In this document: in pieces, positions 1 to 9,000 of the stretch | Position numbering within the stretch: the stretch's first letter is position 1 | How the letters are laid out: the number at the start of each line of letters is the position of its first letter | Source: Pyrenochaeta sp. MPI-SDFR-AT-0127 | Lineage: Eukaryota > Ascomycota > Dothideomycetes > Pleosporales > Cucurbitariaceae | Reading direction: 5' to 3' | Assembly (NCBI GenBank): GCA_020747015.1 | Contig: JAGTJM010000156.1 | Location: forward strand, 1 to 20,914 | Length of the DNA: 20,914 nt | Notes under the pieces: model-generated | What the model was told of the DNA's origin: nothing | Database searches by the model: none | What the model saw: only the letters and a program-made list of their open reading frames with translations | Made by a program: the position numbers and the translations under genes

Positions 1-735
1 GTCTAATATTACCTAAATAAACCTCCCCTCTTATAGGAACGCGTATACGTCTCTATTTCTATATAATATTCGTTATATCGCAGGCCCTAATAGAACTAGA
101 GAACTTTTACTATAACTCTCCTCCTAGTCTACTATAATTAGCTAACTATATACTATTACCTAGAGCGTATTTAAAAGCTTAAGGTAACTAGATTAGATTA
201 TTAAGCTAGATAATATAATTAAACCCGTTATAAACTAATATAACTCTAGCTATACTAACGAAACTATTAGACTTATTACCTAAAGGCTAGGAAATGTATA
301 AGGCTAATTAAGATAACTATATAGTATAACTTAAAGCCTATAAGATTAATAAGAAGAAAAATAATAGATAATAGGCTAACTATCCGTTACTTATAATATA
401 TATTTTAAGTATATTATTAGCCTATATTCAGCGTAACTACTGAATCCCTAGCACTCTAATTCGCGAATAGATTATTAATATCTAAGAGATAGTAGGAATT
501 AACCTACTTAATAAACGCTAACGAGCACGAATAAGATATTACAATATATTGAAGCTAATGAGGATCCTAGTAAACTAGGATATCTGGCTTATAGAATACG
601 ATCGAGCAGCAACTAACGCTGAGACCAAAGGAATCGCGGAGGTACAATATAATAGAGCTCCTACTTAAGGCTGCAAGTGTATATCGTAACGCGTTAACTA
701 CCATGACCACTCAGAGCGAGGAAATCTGTACTCTT
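1..735 (+). pseudogene. RIP-degraded coding relic, unknown family, open to the left edge
   Basis: Reading from base 3 in one frame gives more than 220 codons interrupted only by TAA, TAG and a rare TGA, with no frameshift. Residues between the stops look protein-like and become clearer toward the 3' end (for example DIWLIEYDRAATNAETKGI at about 567-625). Most stops sit where CAA/CAG or TGG is a natural precursor, as expected from CpA-to-TpA RIP. CpA and TpG are nearly absent up to about 540 and reappear after that, so damage fades to the right. The frame ends at a TGA near 735. I do not recognise the family. It could be a transposon protein or a duplicated host gene; duplication is implied by RIP itself. 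Confidence 0.45.
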
Positions 736-1158
736 GAATCGGAATATGACAGGTGGTAACTGCTCATTCTGCTGGTATATTACTGGTTGACGAGCATTAA
801 TATGTACAAGGTCCCGAGTAGTTTTAATATTAGTGTCTTTGGCATAATAACGTATTAAAGCTTCCGCGTAACATAGGGGAAGAGGGATGGTTCCTATGAT
901 GTGCCTTAAGCGTGGAATATTAAAATTCGGAATATTATGGTAAAGAAGTGAATACAGAGAGACGCCTGGTCTGATATTCAGTTCCGCGACAGCTGAATGC
1001 ACAGCCAAACAACTGCTAATACGTTGGCCAATCACAAAGAATGCAGGTAAGATCCGGCTAAGCATTCGATGTTGCGCGAACAGTGTTAGAAACGTGTGGA
1101 GCCGCTTCCAAAATGCATCCCAATCACCGAAAATATCTGCTGTAGTAGCTTCGGGCAT
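694..1158 (-). CDS. Hypothetical protein, 154 residues, intact frame
   Basis: An ATG at 1158-1156 opens a 154-codon frame that ends at 694-696, in sequence that is not RIP-saturated. The product is mixed hydrophobic and basic, with a segment around residues 30-60 (LPAFFVIGQRISSCLAVHSA) that is weakly membrane-like. It has no signal peptide and no motif I can name. No competing long frame exists on the other strand, which slightly favours real or recently real coding sequence. The 3' end overlaps the tail of the degraded plus-strand relic on its left. It may be a fragment of a longer spliced gene. No function is proposed. Confidence 0.3.
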   Translation of the reverse strand: MPEATTADIFGDWDAFWKRLHTFLTLFAQHRMLSRILPAFFVIGQRISSCLAVHSAVAELNIRPGVSLYSLLYHNIPNFNIPRLRHIIGTIPLPLCYAEALIRYYAKDTNIKTTRDLVHINARQPVIYQQNEQLPPVIFRFKSTDFLALSGHGS

Positions 1159-1159
1159 A

Positions 1160-2060
1160 AGAAGATTGTAGGGTGCGAAGATCAGGGCTTTCTTCTATAG
1201 GGCATACTCGACTAGCCTTAATCTAATTAAAAGTGTTACGGTAGGCGGTGGTATAATAACTCTACTAACCAGTCAGGCCGCCACAGTTTGTACGGCCGAT
1301 CACTAATGACAAATCCTCCTCTATGCCAGAATAATAGTACTAGCACTTGCTGTTACGCCTTTCCTTGAATGAACAGAAGTTGATACGTTATTTAAAGTCG
1401 GTGGGTTGGCCTACTCGCTTATATGGGCCACTTGCTGGTCAAAACTAGTAGATCTGTACTGAGACTATATAAAGCCACCTGCCACAAGATATATTATCAT
1501 CGTATTGTTGCATACTTAGCAACATGTACTTCCTCAGCTTTAATTTACTTAGGGCCAAACTACTCCGCATTCAGAATAAGACGCACTAGGCACCCCAGGC
1601 ATCCGCCAGCGTGATTAGCTAGCGGGAGAATAGTTCCTTAAGATCTTAGCTACGTCAGCTTTGAACTATCGGTACTCTTCTATCTGTTCGAGAGCGAGCT
1701 AAGTAGCGCGACTCTCTATTGCGGGATCTTTAAGACCTTCCTATAACGGATGTATGAGGCTTAAAGGGACGGATATAATTGGCTAACATCCGCTTGTTCA
1801 CTAGATTACTACTGCAATACTAATGCACTTGTTGGCCGGCTAATGTCCCAGAATATGTAAGCGCCCGCTTTCCTCGCGTTTATTTCCTTTTTCAATCGGC
1901 TTATTGTCGTATTCGTGTCTCTCATCGCCTTTTCCGTGAATATCAGTGGCAATTCCCTAGCCCTTTCACCGCACCTATAGTTTCTTTTAGGTGCATACAA
2001 CACGCATGATGCTTAATTCGAAATAACTAGACTGTAATTTAGTGTGAGGGGGAGAATCGG
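1160..2060. other. Intergenic stretch, nothing convincing
   Basis: Only short open frames of about 63-64 codons occur (around 1423-1614 plus and 1809-2003 minus). They lack family resemblance, a signal peptide or splice partners. Base composition is ordinary for the window, with no RIP saturation and no repeat visible by eye. Confidence 0.5.
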
Positions 2061-2063
2061 ACC

Positions 2064-2070
2064 TATAAAG
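2064..2070 (+). promoter_or_regulatory. TATA-like box upstream of the secreted-protein gene
   Basis: TATAAAG lies about 114 bases upstream of the ATG at 2184, a distance compatible with a fungal core promoter and a leader of some 80 bases. This is a motif match only; no transcript data are available. Confidence 0.35.
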
Positions 2071-2183
2071 AGAGCTATGGGAGCAAGAAAACGGGATTTC
2101 TAGCTCTTAGTTACACTCATACGTGAGTACACCTCCAAACAACCTAATTCCAGATCGCTCTGAAATCAAGTCTGCAAAGCAAA

Positions 2184-2576
2184 ATGAAATTCTTTAACGT
2201 CCTACTTATCGCACCGGTTCTCGTAAGCGCAACCATCATTAAGCCATCCACTACCACGAACTGCGGAAACAACATCGGAGACATCTCAGCCTGCGGATGC
2301 ACCAACATGCGGAATTACAATATCCAGGTAAAGAAACCGCCTTTCAAAATCCTATTCACAGTTCCTATGTGTCTGCGACCCTAGTTAACAGTTATTCATG
2401 TGTTTTAGTCTGCTCGCGTCGACTTCCAGAGAGCTACTGCCCGATTCTTTGAGAAACTCAATTGCGTTAATCCCAGGATTTCGGTCGCGAGTGATCAGTG
2501 CTTTAGGAACTCAAATTGGCCACGGCTTTATAGCGTGTTGATTTGCGGTGGGACTTGTAGTAATGCGTGCCCATAA
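2184..2576 (+). CDS. Small secreted cysteine-rich protein (103 aa, two exons)
   Basis: Exon 1 is 2184-2327 (48 codons). The intron 2328-2408 (81 nt) has donor GTAAAG, a GTTAAC branch-like site about 20 nt before the acceptor, and acceptor TTTTAG. Exon 2 is 2409-2576 (55 codons plus TAA). Without splicing the frame stops at 2384 inside the intron. The N-terminus MKFFNVLLIAPVLVSA is a typical signal peptide with likely cleavage after A16. The mature chain of about 87 residues holds eight cysteines, at 27, 37, 39, 67, 79, 94, 98 and 102, an even number consistent with four disulfides in an extracellular protein. The spacing is not that of hydrophobins (no CC pairs), nor the CFEM arrangement. I do not recognise a family. 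Size, secretion and cysteine content match the effector-like class, but that role is inference. The reading frame shows no RIP damage. Confidence 0.72.
2328..2408 (+). other. Intron of the secreted cysteine-rich gene
   Basis: Donor GTAAAG follows codon 48 directly and the acceptor is TTTTAG. A branch-like GTTAAC lies at 2384-2389. The intron is phase 0. Removing it joins two frames that carry three and five cysteines and extends the ORF to a TAA at 2574. Confidence 0.65.
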
Positions 2577-3004
2577 CGGACTGAAATATCAATTTCTTGT
2601 CACCCAGTTTACCATTGAAGTTGGCTGCAGGTGGCAAGACTTGTCTTAATCGCCTCTGTTCTCTCTATATTTTGCATGAAGTCCAAAAGACATTCTGATA
2701 TACCAATATTACTGCCTTCCGCCGCGGAGCTTCGCTGACAGTATCTAAGCCCCTCGAAGAATTCTGTTCTAGATGGGTATGAACACGTTCATGTGCCGCA
2801 GTGTGAATGAGCTAATGATCGGATATTAACCCGATGTCTACCATTCGCACATCGGCCCCTAGCGAGGCCGACAGTGTAGCCAGTGTGGTTTTCAATCCTG
2901 TCAATCTTTATCAGTTGATATTAATGATTGACTTGAATTAACATAGAGTTCACAGAACAACTCTAAACTCTACTTATAAGATATGTAACTCTATAGGAAC
3001 TATT
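2577..3004. other. Intergenic stretch between the secreted-protein and amidohydrolase loci
   Basis: No supported gene is seen. The first part would hold the 3' untranslated region of the secreted-protein gene. The sequence from about 2880 becomes AT-richer toward the amidohydrolase relic. The N-terminal 50-60 residues that an intact amidohydrolase would need are not recognisable here. Confidence 0.45.
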
Positions 3005-4321
3005 AATAATACTAAAATTATCAGCCCCGGCTTCATCGACACTCACCACTATCTCTGGCAAACCGCTTTCAGAACGGCTGCATCCAATACCACATTGACT
3101 GAGTATTTCCAACGCTACGGTGACTTTAGTCCCACAATTCAGTATTTCTCTCCAGAAGACAAGTACATTAGTCAGCTCTTGAGCCACTCAGTGCGGGAAC
3201 GACAACAGTTCTAGGCCAAGCGCATGGAGATTCGAGCAACGAGACTGCACATGCGATCTTTAATGCTACTTTGGACAGCCAGCTAAGGACCTATCATGCA
3301 TGCGCCATTCACCAGCTCCCCAACAACTACTTCATGGAAGATCAGATCAATAAATTGGTGGCGTTGCCAAAAGATCCCCGTCTCGTCAGCGTTGGACTGG
3401 CCTTCGACGCCTTTGGCACCAGTCCCAGCAGCATTATTGATCAGCTGTGGGAGATCGTACAGTACGTGATTTTCCATCCTTCTTATGATCGAGTTCTCTA
3501 ACGTCACCAGGAACAAGAGTCTCTCTACAGTGACAATGCACACCCTGGGTGGACCATGGGCAGTGGGTAGTAGCCCGAAATTCCTGAACACCATCGGCTG
3601 GCTCGAACGCTCACTTTATCATGACATCTGACTTCACTGCTCTCCGATCCACCAACTAATACATTTCCACCATCCCGGAGTCAGAAATGCGCTATGGTCA
3701 GGTTCACTCCTTCGCGCACCTCATCTAAGATTAGGCTGCGCTAGGTACCGACAGACATTTCACCTATTTCACTCACATGAGCAGCCAAGCACGTCTCTGG
3801 CTCGAAGATCTCTGCGATAAGTGGTTCCAGGAGGTACTCGACGATGTCCAGATCCCCGTCAACAACTCCATGACCGTAGAACAAGCCTTCACTCTCATCA
3901 CCCGTGCCGGGGGTCTTGCGCCCCGTCGTCCCGATCTGGGTAACATTGCCCCTGTGGCCAAAGCCGCTCTCACAATCTTCGACGGTGAGACTCAAATATG
4001 CTGGGTTGGGTCGATGCCGTGGCGGCTGTTGTGCTGCAGTCGAGTGTTCGCGATATCGAGCATGTGCTTGTTGGTGGCGAGTGGGTAAGACGGGACGGCC
4101 GATCATCATTCAACGGTTGTGACGGAGTGACGATGAGGTTTGCCCGAAGTGCGAGATGGATTCAGCGGATTTGGTGCGAAACCGATTGGCAACGCTTTGA
4201 TCAGGGCCTTTGGCTGAATGTTACCGGGTTTGGATTTACGCAGAAGATCAAAACGCTGAGAGGGGTGGAACTAGGTATTGATTTGATTTTAGCAAGAAAG
4301 CTTTCTTCGAAATATTTATAG
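3005..4321 (+). pseudogene. Broken amidohydrolase (cytosine deaminase / ATZ-TRZ-like) gene
   Basis: The remains read through successive frames: SPGFIDTHHYLWQT at 3023-3064, SAGTTTVLGQAHG near 3190-3228, the stretch ending FDAFGTSPSSIIDQLWEIVQ at 3461, MHTLGGPWAVGSSPKF from 3536, DFTALRSTN near 3640, VNNSMTVEQAFTLITRAGG, then MLGWVDAVAAVV from 3998 to a TAG at 4319-4321. This is the metal-dependent amidohydrolase fold: PGFIDTH opening strand, TTV motif, late VEQAFxLITxxGA-like segment and the LTIFDG / HVLVGGEWV C-terminus. Damage includes a frameshift or deletion near 3185, another near 3625, one near 3995, and Gln/Trp-type stops at 3657 and about 3726-3734. The second histidine of the HxH metal site reads tyrosine (THHY instead of THxH). 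The N-terminal 50-60 residues are absent. No working enzyme is possible. Confidence 0.85.
3462..3510 (+). other. Fossil intron in the amidohydrolase relic
   Basis: GTACGT at 3462 and CAG at 3508-3510 bound 49 nt, with a CTAAC branch point at about 3498-3502. Splicing it joins WEIV-CA to G-NKSLSTVTMHTLGG in the correct phase and removes the apparent stop at 3499-3501. This part of the frame change is therefore a normal intron and not decay. Confidence 0.75.
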
Positions 4322-4327
4322 TGATGA

Positions 4328-4723
4328 TTAGGGTGGTTGACTTTGTATGCTAAACAATAGTTCTGAAATGCTTACATATTTTGTATTCCATCCAGGCCGC
4401 AGTGAGCTAGCAGCGATGTATGAATTGAAAACTATAGATGAAATCTCCACTAGGTTTGGTCTTGGGTGTGGACTTGGCGCTGGAGACATGAATGCTCTAT
4501 GAACGAAGCTTGTTGAAAGCGACGCCAGAACACCAAATGCGCGGGTAAAGCCCGTATTTCCAGTGGGATCTTCCGGATCCAATCTACTAATGCTGTTTAA
4601 TTTGTGAGAAACATCTTTGCAGATCTGAATAGAGACGGTTACTATGGACCAAATGGGATCCTGGAAGGACAATACTACGCTGCTCTGCGGTATTACTGAC
4701 AAGCTAAGACACCAATGAACCAC
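4328..4723 (-). pseudogene. Unassigned coding-like frame, 131 codons
   Basis: The minus-strand frame gives a composition typical of fungal proteins (segments IWSIVTVSIQICKDVSHKLN, ISRLDPEDPTGNTGFTRAFG and PRPNLVEISSIVFNSYIAA). It resembles the helical C-terminal half of fungal Zn2Cys6 regulators in general character only, and I cannot name a family. The annotated first methionine is not supported by a signal or promoter, and no complete gene model could be built around it. It lies downstream of, and on the same strand as, the dead seven-TM gene, and convergent with the amidohydrolase relic, whose end it nearly touches. It is probably a gene fragment. Confidence 0.3.
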
Positions 4724-4929
4724 AAAATTCTTCTGCCGTATTTCTTCTGTTAGGCCACTAACTCGCGAATTAATAAGATCTTAGTGACAGCAGCTATTCG
4801 GGGCTCCAGTTTATTAAACAATGTAGTTCTACAGCTATATTACCAATTTAGTTTGATCTCCTTCGCCGGCTGTTCAAGCGGGTCCCTTTAACACTCCATA
4901 GCGTGGAGCAGTACAGGAGCTTTCGAGTG

Positions 4930-6795
4930 ACGCACAAAATGAGATAACATGCCAACAATTCTAATTGCTGCTATCTCGATGAGCATTGTTTTCCTCGACA
5001 TCGATATTCGAGACTAGCCTAATTTCATCGGCTTCCAAAATTACTCTTTAACTGTCATCATCCCCCTGGGAGGAGAATCTACTAGCTTGAACGGATACGG
5101 CGGCAGATTTATCTTCCCTTATTATTGTGTGCAGCGAAATAGATTCAGTCTTACCTAACTCCGCAGCAGAATTAAAGGGCCTTAGTAGGATACCTCCGTT
5201 CGGGTTATTCCCTATCTTATATAGGGAAATCTCGTCCTTATCTTTAAGTAGTCAAGCTTTAGGTACTATCTAAAATAAGTCCTTTCTCCGCCGTGTTTCT
5301 AAGGTTTTAGTATAGCTAGAAGTACCTAGTAATTTTAGGAAATAGTGCTAGAGAAAGGGTTTAGCGTAGGGTAGGCTTGCGCAAATTAAACTAACGTGTA
5401 TCTTAATTATACTATAAATACGGCCTATAAGCTACCGTAAAATACGCTTAAAGAGCTGGTAGTAAAATTAGTAACTCACCTCTACATTGCGGTTATATAT
5501 AATTTCTAAGATACGTCTTTTACTCCCTTTAACTTTACCTAATAGTAGAGTCTTATAATACTGACGGCACAGACACTATTAAATAAATGTTAATCCTTAT
5601 CTAATAGTATTATAGGAGGGAGCCGTATAAAATTCTAGTTATGAAAATCGCAAGTAACCTAATCTTTTACCTCCTTAGGATTTACACATACTACAGTATA
5701 AATATAGGTAAAAGCACTATTATAATATCTGTCGCCGAGTTAACCGCGGCGTTAGACACCTATAACTTATTCTGATTATAATATAACCTATAGGCTATCT
5801 TAGGATTCTAATATATTATAATTAGCTAGTAAGTAAATAAGAATTAGAAGCCCCTAATAAATCTATATATTATTATAATTGCGAGAAGTCTATATATAGT
5901 AGTTCTAAAATACTTATATAGGGATAATTATAGATAGAATAGTAGGATAGAAGTCTTCGTATATATTATAGTAAGCTATAAAAACGTCCCTTATAGAATA
6001 GACAACTAATTATATAATTACCTTAGGATCTTAAAGAGGGTAATATCGTGACCTTAGTACGTCTTTACTATATTGGCGTTAGCTATTACTTACTTTTAAG
6101 ATATAACTAATTTTAGTATTAGGAATATCCTATACGTGCACTACTACTCTATACTCTATAGCTACTTACTATTACGATCCTCGTTTTAAGAGTAAGGACG
6201 CGTCCGATAGGGATACTCTAGGCTAACTAGAAGTACTACTATAGGCGCTAATATAAGGCGAAGCTCTAGGCACGTAACCGCTCACTAGGCTAAGGATAAG
6301 CGCTCGCTATGCGCGCGATAAGCGTAACGAGCGCTTACTACGTGCGTGATAAGCGTAATAAGTATATTATATATATAGATAAGAATAATATACCCTTATA
6401 GAATATTATAATTAACCTTAAGTTATTATTAAATACTACTATTTAATACTTAGAACTACTTTAACTTACTTATCTATCTCTACTCGCTCTAACTAGAAGC
6501 TTACTAAGAAAGGCTCCTTAGTAACACCAGCTGCTTTATATTGTAGCTACTCTACTAAGGACACCCCACCTTTTAATAAGTACCTATAGTTAGGACTATT
6601 TATAAGACGAATAATAGACCGCCTTATATATAGCCGTATTAAGAGAATAGTAGTAGAAAGCAGTAAAAATATAATAGTTATAATAATAATTAGTTGCCCG
6701 CGGGACTCTAGATGGTCGAAATTTAGCTTCACTCCTAGAGGAGGAGGAATAATACTAATAGTAGGCCTAGACTTAGCCGTGATAGTAGGTGGTAT
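4930..6795 (-). pseudogene. PTH11-like seven-TM protein (Fung_rhodopsin), RIP-destroyed and split by an LTR
   Basis: The minus strand retains the family in order. An N-terminal segment with first TM (LESRGQLIIIITIIFLLLSTTI then RLYIRRSIIR) lies near 6729-6590; its start codon appears to be ATA for ATG at 6795-6793. TM3 (TSILLFYL) is near 5930-5955 and TM4 (FLFTY-stop-LIIIY) near 5830-5860. TM5 reads SNAAVNSATDIIIVLLPI at about 5757-5704, followed by LRR-stop-KIRLLAIFIT. TM7 reads VSLICASLPYAKPFL at about 5392-5347. A hydrophilic tail runs to about 4930. The order and motifs match the intact seven-TM gene at 11921 (TNAAINILTDFAIIILPMP; GIICSCLPCLRPLL). Many TAG/TAA codons replace Gln or Trp. 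An LTR copy sits between TM1 and TM3, at the place where this family has an early intron. Confidence 0.75.
6061..6578 (+). repeat. Probable solo LTR, copy 1 of the dispersed repeat
   Basis: Bases from about 6180 to 6578 match 18315-18700 (inverted) closely, with weaker similarity out to about 6120, and 6350-6578 match 10300-10506. All copies end in CTTTTAATA, a plausible RIPed LTR end (CA to TA), and diverge immediately after it. A perfect AGTAC occurs at 6056-6060 and 6579-6583, which would be a 5-bp target duplication bounding a 518-bp solo LTR. The left end is uncertain because the expected TG is not preserved. The copy interrupts the dead seven-TM gene. It carries a GC-rich inner array (GCGATAAGCG-type units, about 6296-6360) that copy 3 has in shortened form. 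Confidence 0.6.
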
Positions 6796-6799
6796 AATA

Positions 6800-7640
6800 A
6801 TTTTAGGAAATTATAAAAGGTATTAATAAAAGCGACCTTTAAAAACCCTATAGATTAACAGGAAGTGAATTAGGGCAAAGCTATTATATATAATTCGCTT
6901 CACCAGGTTCACCTCAGAATTAGCCGTGCGCCACTTGGTCAAAAAGCAATCAGCGCTGATTATCGGTGTAGGATTTCGTGCAGTTTCCTGTTACCATATG
7001 GCGTTATTACCTTAGCCTTTGCTGAAACGCGGCTACGGGAGAGCAGAGCCTTTCCCCTTTCCAATTCGTTATAGCTCTTCATCGTCTTTACAAGTGTGTA
7101 TTATACTTAGCACTATAGTGATTCCTCACTCGCCTTCAATCTTAGAGAAAGGTTCAGAAGACACAGCCGCTACGAAATATATCCAAGTTGCGTAGTATAT
7201 TATGAAGCTCTTTCGCGTGGATGAGCTTCACCGATAACGACTATTAGTCACCATCAACCCAAATTTCGAGACGCTACAGCGTCCAATACTTGAGTTTCGG
7301 GACTAGAACCCGGAGCCCCATAAGGTTTGCGCCCTGGAATTCTGATATGGATTCCCCAGCTCTTTTGCAAGCCGGTTCGTGGGAGCTAAGGCAGCAGGGC
7401 GAACCGTCCTCTACAAGCTGCTCCGCAACCAGCTTAGACTGGAAGAGTGCGCAGAAGACGCAGGGGATATCAATTGATTTCCCCACAGAAGCTGTGTTGA
7501 CAAGCCGTGGCGCCCAACGCCACAGAATCAGGGCGGGTGTTAGAACCAGCCATCCAAAATATCTCTCAAAGGGGGTTGTAAGCAAGCACGAGTCGTAAAC
7601 ACGCGATCCCATTTTCCCCGCGGTAGATGCCGACGATGCA
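6800..7640. other. Gene-poor stretch with unassigned open frames
   Basis: RIP saturation stops near 6890. From 7274 to 7612 both strands are open for about 100 codons (plus 7290-7598, minus 7274-7612). Neither product resembles a family I know, and the two frames mirror each other, so at most one is coding. The minus frame lies downstream of the minus-strand LINE scrap and could be its decayed continuation, but no LINE motif is visible. Confidence 0.35.
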
Positions 7641-7645
7641 TGACA

Positions 7646-8030
7646 CTAGACACAATTGGGGAGCCGCGGAATGAATTCCCATTCGCTCAGGGCTACGGGC
7701 TGAATTGAGTCTTCCTCCTCGAAGTAGCACAGACCATTAACATCTTGAATTTCATCGGCGCCGGCGCCACCTTCGTTGCTTTGCTGGCCTTGTGCCAGGT
7801 GCTCCTTAAACCGGAGCTCCTTGTCAAGCGTCACCCCATGGAACTTGACCTCGTTTGTCGGCAGGATCTCCTTCTCTTTAAATTCCTCGCTGCGCCTTTG
7901 TACCTTGTGAGGTGGATAAACGATGCTTCTTTGCGTCAAACACGGCTCCGCTAGTATGCTCCTACTTCTCCAAAATCGGCACCACCTCGTTCTGGAGAGT
8001 ACGTGCGTTTTCTTCCGCTGATGGGCTAAT
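7646..8030 (-). mobile_element. Non-LTR retrotransposon (LINE, Tad-like) reverse-transcriptase fragment
   Basis: On the minus strand three frames in succession give FDAKK, then SFIHLTRYK, then EEFKEKEILPTNEVKFHGVT followed by LDKELRFKEHLAQ. This matches the region just after the catalytic part of fungal LINE reverse transcriptases (the xFxAxKT...HFTR strand, then VKxLGVxLDxxLxFxxHI), continued weakly by an AxxALxxLK-like helix. The frame changes show decay by indels as well as base change. Neither the YxDD active site nor an endonuclease or 3' tail is visible, so this is a short 3'-biased scrap. It is less AT-rich than the LTR and Gypsy remnants, so RIP hit it lightly. Confidence 0.6.
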
Positions 8031-8039
8031 CACCTACGC

Positions 8040-8427
8040 TGGAAGAGTAATATTACATATATAATAAAGACCTTCTAATAGTTATTAATACCTTAGAATA
8101 CTAGAGACTCAGCTTACCACTCCGGACTTAACTTCGGATCGCACTGGCCTCCGGACTAATTCATGTGGAGTTGCTAATCATGCTGAGCCGCAAAAACCCA
8201 ATGATGAGCTCTCCCTGGAAGTAGGCATGTACTCACACTAGGATAACGGTCTTGCCGGTTGGCGCAGCCTAAGGCGGGACTCTTCCCCACAATTCTCCGT
8301 CTTGCTCCGCCGCTTATTGTCTAGGCCGGGGTCCGTGCTATACACCAATTAGCGTACAACCGTTTGCTGTACTGACCGACCGACTTCAATTATATAGCCG
8401 CTATGGCGGTAGTACTTGCCGATAATC
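8040..8427. other. Upstream region of the tannase relic
   Basis: No coding sequence is recognised. It contains repeated TCCGGA-type words at about 8121-8165 and an AATTATATAGC TATA-like stretch at about 8389-8399, which may be remains of the tannase promoter. It may also hold a lost first exon with the signal peptide. Confidence 0.35.
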
Positions 8428-9000
8428 ATGTTCGTCGAAGCTGGAGCAGGCAGCTTTCCTTATTTCTCAACCACTGTGGACTGGCTGCTTTCCACCGTCA
8501 TGGCTTCAACTCAAGCAATGAGTAAATGCACACCCCAGGCCATTACTTATCCAGTCATCTTTGGGGCTGAATTTGTCGCCATTGAAGCCCAGACAGTCCT
8601 GAATTTCACTAGCTCTAGTCTTTTGCCGATTTGGATAAACCATGGCTCCCTTCCTAATATTACCGTTGACTTTTGCAACGTCACCCTGACTCACACGCAT
8701 CCGGGCAAGAACGACACGCTGCGCACTCAGATTTGGCTTCCCTTGAATCCAAAATGGAACAGTCGTAAGCTGATGGCGGGTGGCGGAGGTTGGTCAGCAG
8801 GATTCGAATCGTCTGCTTCATCCATGTACGGAGCAGTGGCTGATGGCTATGCGACATCGACCGTAGATGGTGGCATACACGTCGAAAATGCCTTATCTGC
8901 AGCAAGCTAGACTCTGAAAAGCCCTGGAAATGTTGATTATAATGCACTTCAGAATTTCGCTTTCAATAGTCTGATTGATGGCGCCTTAGCCACGAAATGA
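8428..9000 (+). pseudogene. Tannase / feruloyl esterase N-terminal fragment
   Basis: From the ATG at 8428 the frame runs to a TAG at 8908-8910, then continues in the same frame (TLKSPGNVDYNALQNFAFNS) to a TGA at 8998-9000. The tannase family (PF07519) N-terminus is clear from the cysteine at 8527: CTPQAITYPVIFGAEF, then IWINHGSLPNITVDFCNVTL, THTHPGKNDTLRTQIWLPLN, AGGGGWSAGFE, AVADGYATSTVDGG and FNSLIDGALATK. Family members are secreted esterases of roughly 520-590 residues; only about the first 190 remain. The catalytic Ser segment (CSxGGR) and the Asp and His downstream are missing. The TAG at 8908 is at a position where Trp (TGG) is expected, a RIP-type change. A classical signal peptide is not evident. 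Sequence changes abruptly at about 9000 to a RIP-saturated element, so insertion or recombination truncated the gene. Confidence 0.82.

Noticed and set aside
2184..2576. Hydrophobin or CFEM identity for the eight-cysteine protein
   Set aside because: The cysteine spacing has no CC doublets and does not fit the CFEM order.
3283..3594. Minus-strand 103-codon frame
   Set aside because: It lies antisense to the best-preserved part of the amidohydrolase relic and has no family character.
3741..4109. Minus-strand 122-codon and overlapping frames
   Set aside because: Antisense shadow of the amidohydrolase C-terminal half.
6566..6578. LTR end placed at CTAAGGACA (a TG..CA-type end at about 6563)
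   Set aside because: Similarity between all three copies continues for about 15 bases to CTTTTAATA, so the boundary must be further right.
8681..8947. Minus-strand 88-codon frame
   Set aside because: Antisense to the tannase relic; the plus strand has clear family motifs.
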